Of a stretch of DNA of 24,366 nucleotides, positions 22,949 to 24,366 are shown piece by piece (the stretch's first letter is position 1; each line of letters begins with the position of its first letter). Source of the stretch: Anaerolineales bacterium (lineage in GTDB: Bacteria; Chloroflexota; Anaerolineae; Anaerolineales; Villigracilaceae); contig JAICQC010000018.1 of assembly GCA_025938055.1 (NCBI GenBank), positions 1 to 24,366 of the forward strand. The letters are read 5' to 3'. A program made the translations under genes and the position numbers. Below the pieces are notes generated by a model. That model did no database searches, was not told the origin of the DNA, and worked only from the letters and a program-made list of their open reading frames with translations.

Positions 22949-24115
22949 TTACGTTTTCAATAATTCCAGATGTCTTTTAAAATGCGTCTCCAGGCCTGTG
23001 CGATACGCGTCGACATGTTTCACCAACGACGATTTGATTTCCATCCCGAACTTTGCGAGTGCCGAACCGAACGTGACATGCAGGATCTCGCGTGCATGGA
23101 AGTCATCCAACAACGGGGGCAGGTCTCTGTCATCCGGCAGCATCTCCAGCCTGGCAGAGACATGATAGGTGCGCCGGTCGGTTTCATAACATTCACGACC
23201 AAGTGAATAAATCTTCTGGAACAAATCCGGTTCGTGTTTTGCAAGCACACGCAGTGCTTCCAGATAACTTGTCCCCGCCGTCTTGACATGTATGCGTTCA
23301 CCCCAATGCTTTGTGATCAAAGGGTACACACTGAGCTTATCTGAGCCGGAATGCAGGCTTAGTTTGTAGGTCCCAAAGTGCGCCGTTACGGCGGCGTGTT
23401 TTGCCAGCTCGACATCGAGCGCGTCCAGGTTGCCGATGTAATCCACGCCCTTTTCGAAGTGACCGATAAAGCGTGGCGCCAGCGAGGTAAAGCGCACGCC
23501 TAGGCGCTTCAATTCATTGGCGATGAAGAAATGTTCGAGGGGGGTTGTCGGCGAATCCGTTTCATCAACGGAGACCTCAAAGTCAAATTCTTCCTTCATT
23601 TCCGCTAGGCGATTGAACATCGCCGCCGCATGCTGGATGGCTCGCCCATACTTGACCACCGCGCGCATCAACGATTCCTCCTCGAACTGACCCCAGGCGG
23701 GCTCATTGTTTTGATCCAGATATAATGCCGAGAGTTCATCCCAGTGGAGACCGGCGATTTTTTGTTTCAAGGCATCCGGCGGATCGGTATCTGCCGCGTT
23801 ATCCACATAATCGCCCGGGTCAACGGTGAAAAAGGTGTAGCCTGCCTCGACGAAAGGCAGAATATCCTCCAGCGTCTTCAAGTGGTCGGCATCCGCGCCC
23901 CAGGGAGCCTCCCAGACCGCGGCTTCGACCGCGCGGCGGGCATCATCCATCACCTGCTGAGGCGTGCGTCCTGTACGTGCATTCTCACGAACGGACTGCT
24001 GCGCAAAGATCGGCGCGAGCTTCGTGCCTTTCACCGCCGCGATGTGACCTGGCGTAGCGAGCCCCAGCCGGTCGCCGAAGCCGAAGGAGGAGGAGAGGGA
24101 GAGAGGGGTAAGCAT
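22949..24115 (-). CDS. uxaE: Tagaturonate/fructuronate epimerase (UxaE family)
   Basis: From the ATG at 24115 the protein has 388 residues; this start has AGGA seven nt upstream, while a longer frame would begin eight codons earlier. Family-like segments are SSSFGFGDRLGLATPGHIAA (8-27), WGADADHLK (72-80), FTVDPGDYVD (96-105), FEVSVDETDSPTTPLEH, SLAPRFIGHFEKGVDY and KLSLHSGSDKLSVYP (251-265). The conserved His and Asp in these segments probably bind the metal of a TIM-barrel active site. UxaE interconverts D-tagaturonate and D-fructuronate, which lets galacturonate enter the glucuronate branch without tagaturonate reductase and altronate dehydratase. It lies between uxaC and the pectate lyase gene. 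The reaction fits both neighbours. Confidence 0.85.
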   Translation of the reverse strand: MLTPLSLSSSFGFGDRLGLATPGHIAAVKGTKLAPIFAQQSVRENARTGRTPQQVMDDARRAVEAAVWEAPWGADADHLKTLEDILPFVEAGYTFFTVDPGDYVDNAADTDPPDALKQKIAGLHWDELSALYLDQNNEPAWGQFEEESLMRAVVKYGRAIQHAAAMFNRLAEMKEEFDFEVSVDETDSPTTPLEHFFIANELKRLGVRFTSLAPRFIGHFEKGVDYIGNLDALDVELAKHAAVTAHFGTYKLSLHSGSDKLSVYPLITKHWGERIHVKTAGTSYLEALRVLAKHEPDLFQKIYSLGRECYETDRRTYHVSARLEMLPDDRDLPPLLDDFHAREILHVTFGSALAKFGMEIKSSLVKHVDAYRTGLETHFKRHLELLKT

Positions 24116-24136
24116 GGTTAATTCCTGTCTCATGTT

Positions 24137-24182
24137 CAAGGTTCAAGGTCGAAGGCGTGTGGACATTTGACCTTCAACCTTG
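24137..24182. repeat. Inverted repeat between uxaC and uxaE
   Basis: CAAGGTTCAAGGTC (24137-24150) and GACCTTCAACCTTG (24169-24182) are complementary at 13 of 14 positions around an 18-nt loop. The left arm is itself a tandem TTCAAGG repeat. The element fills most of the short gap, as an intercistronic hairpin or small dispersed repeat would. Confidence 0.6.
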
Positions 24183-24189
24183 GACGGTC

Positions 24190-24366
24190 TTACAGTTTGT
24201 ATGCACGTTTTGCAAGACCAATCGCGAGCTCATGGATCATCTCGCGCGCATCATCCAGTTCAATAAGGTGGCGGACGACTAATCCTGCCAGCCAGTCCGC
24301 AGAGGCGCGCCTCCAGACGTCATGCCGTGCAGGGATCGAACAGAAAGCGCGCGTGTCATCGTTGAA
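24190..24366 (-). CDS. uxaC: Uronate (glucuronate/galacturonate) isomerase, C-terminal end only
   Basis: The minus strand is open from the window edge to a TAA at 24190-24192, giving the last 58 residues of a protein. The segment NDDTRAFCSIPARHDVWRR followed by DWLAGLVVRHLIELDDA and ending in LAIGLAKRAYKL matches the C-terminus of uronate isomerase UxaC, including the characteristic SIPARHD motif. The enzyme converts D-galacturonate to D-tagaturonate and D-glucuronate to D-fructuronate, the first cytoplasmic step. It is the first visible gene of the minus-strand operon and is followed by uxaE. Its start and promoter, and any genes before it, lie outside the window. Confidence 0.85.
   Translation of the reverse strand, partial: FNDDTRAFCSIPARHDVWRRASADWLAGLVVRHLIELDDAREMIHELAIGLAKRAYKL

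Noticed and set aside
1..24366. tRNA, rRNA, CRISPR arrays, insertion sequences, integrases
   Set aside because: No repeat-spacer pattern, RNA gene or transposase-like protein was seen on either strand.

Overview
The window looks like a chromosomal carbohydrate-utilisation region of a Chloroflexota bacterium, probably close to Anaerolineae. This is an inference from the style of the genes: lipoproteins with a Cys-Gly-Gly start followed by a Pro/Ala/Thr/Glu-rich linker, moderate GC, and CUT1-type sugar importers without a dedicated ATPase. No rRNA, tRNA, CRISPR array, transposase or phage gene is seen.

Layout. (1) 1-4189, minus strand: a LacI-type regulator, then a sugar-binding lipoprotein and two MalF/MalG-like permeases (the last runs off the left edge). 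(2) 4190-4445: a divergent control region with a 36-bp perfect palindrome at the LacI promoter, a second palindrome, and a strong promoter for the next operon. (3) 4446-14956, plus strand: an ArsR-type winged-helix regulator with a long C-terminal domain, a second sugar-binding lipoprotein with two permeases, then four glycoside hydrolases (GH43 lipoprotein, GH1-like, GH2, GH43 without a signal peptide). The enzymes suggest import and trimming of arabinose/xylose/galactose-containing side chains, as on pectin. (4) 15011-18572, plus strand: a GT20 (OtsA-like) synthase, a GT4 glycosyltransferase and an OtsB-like phosphatase, with start/stop overlaps at both junctions, for synthesis of trehalose or a related phosphorylated glycoside. 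(5) 18627-24366, minus strand: uxaC (partial), uxaE, a secreted PL1 pectate lyase, an SDR-type D-mannonate oxidoreductase, a LarA-family nickel enzyme and gluconokinase.

The most interesting proposal is block 5. Read along its strand, the cytoplasmic genes follow the order of a hexuronate pathway: galacturonate/glucuronate to tagaturonate/fructuronate (UxaC), C4/C5-epimer interconversion (UxaE), reduction to D-mannonate (UxuB-type SDR), C2 epimerisation of D-mannonate to D-gluconate (LarA homologue, inferred), and phosphorylation to 6-phosphogluconate (GntK). This would bypass mannonate dehydratase (UxuA) and KDG kinase by a nickel-dependent epimerase. Blocks 1, 3 and 5 together read as a pectin-degradation region: a secreted lyase, two importers, side-chain hydrolases and uronate catabolism.

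Other points worth a look are long SD-like GGAGGTG motifs placed about 95-140 nt upstream of three exported-protein genes, paired GACCTG-N-CAGGTC palindromes between a binding protein and its permease, and a GT4 gene embedded between otsA-like and otsB-like genes.
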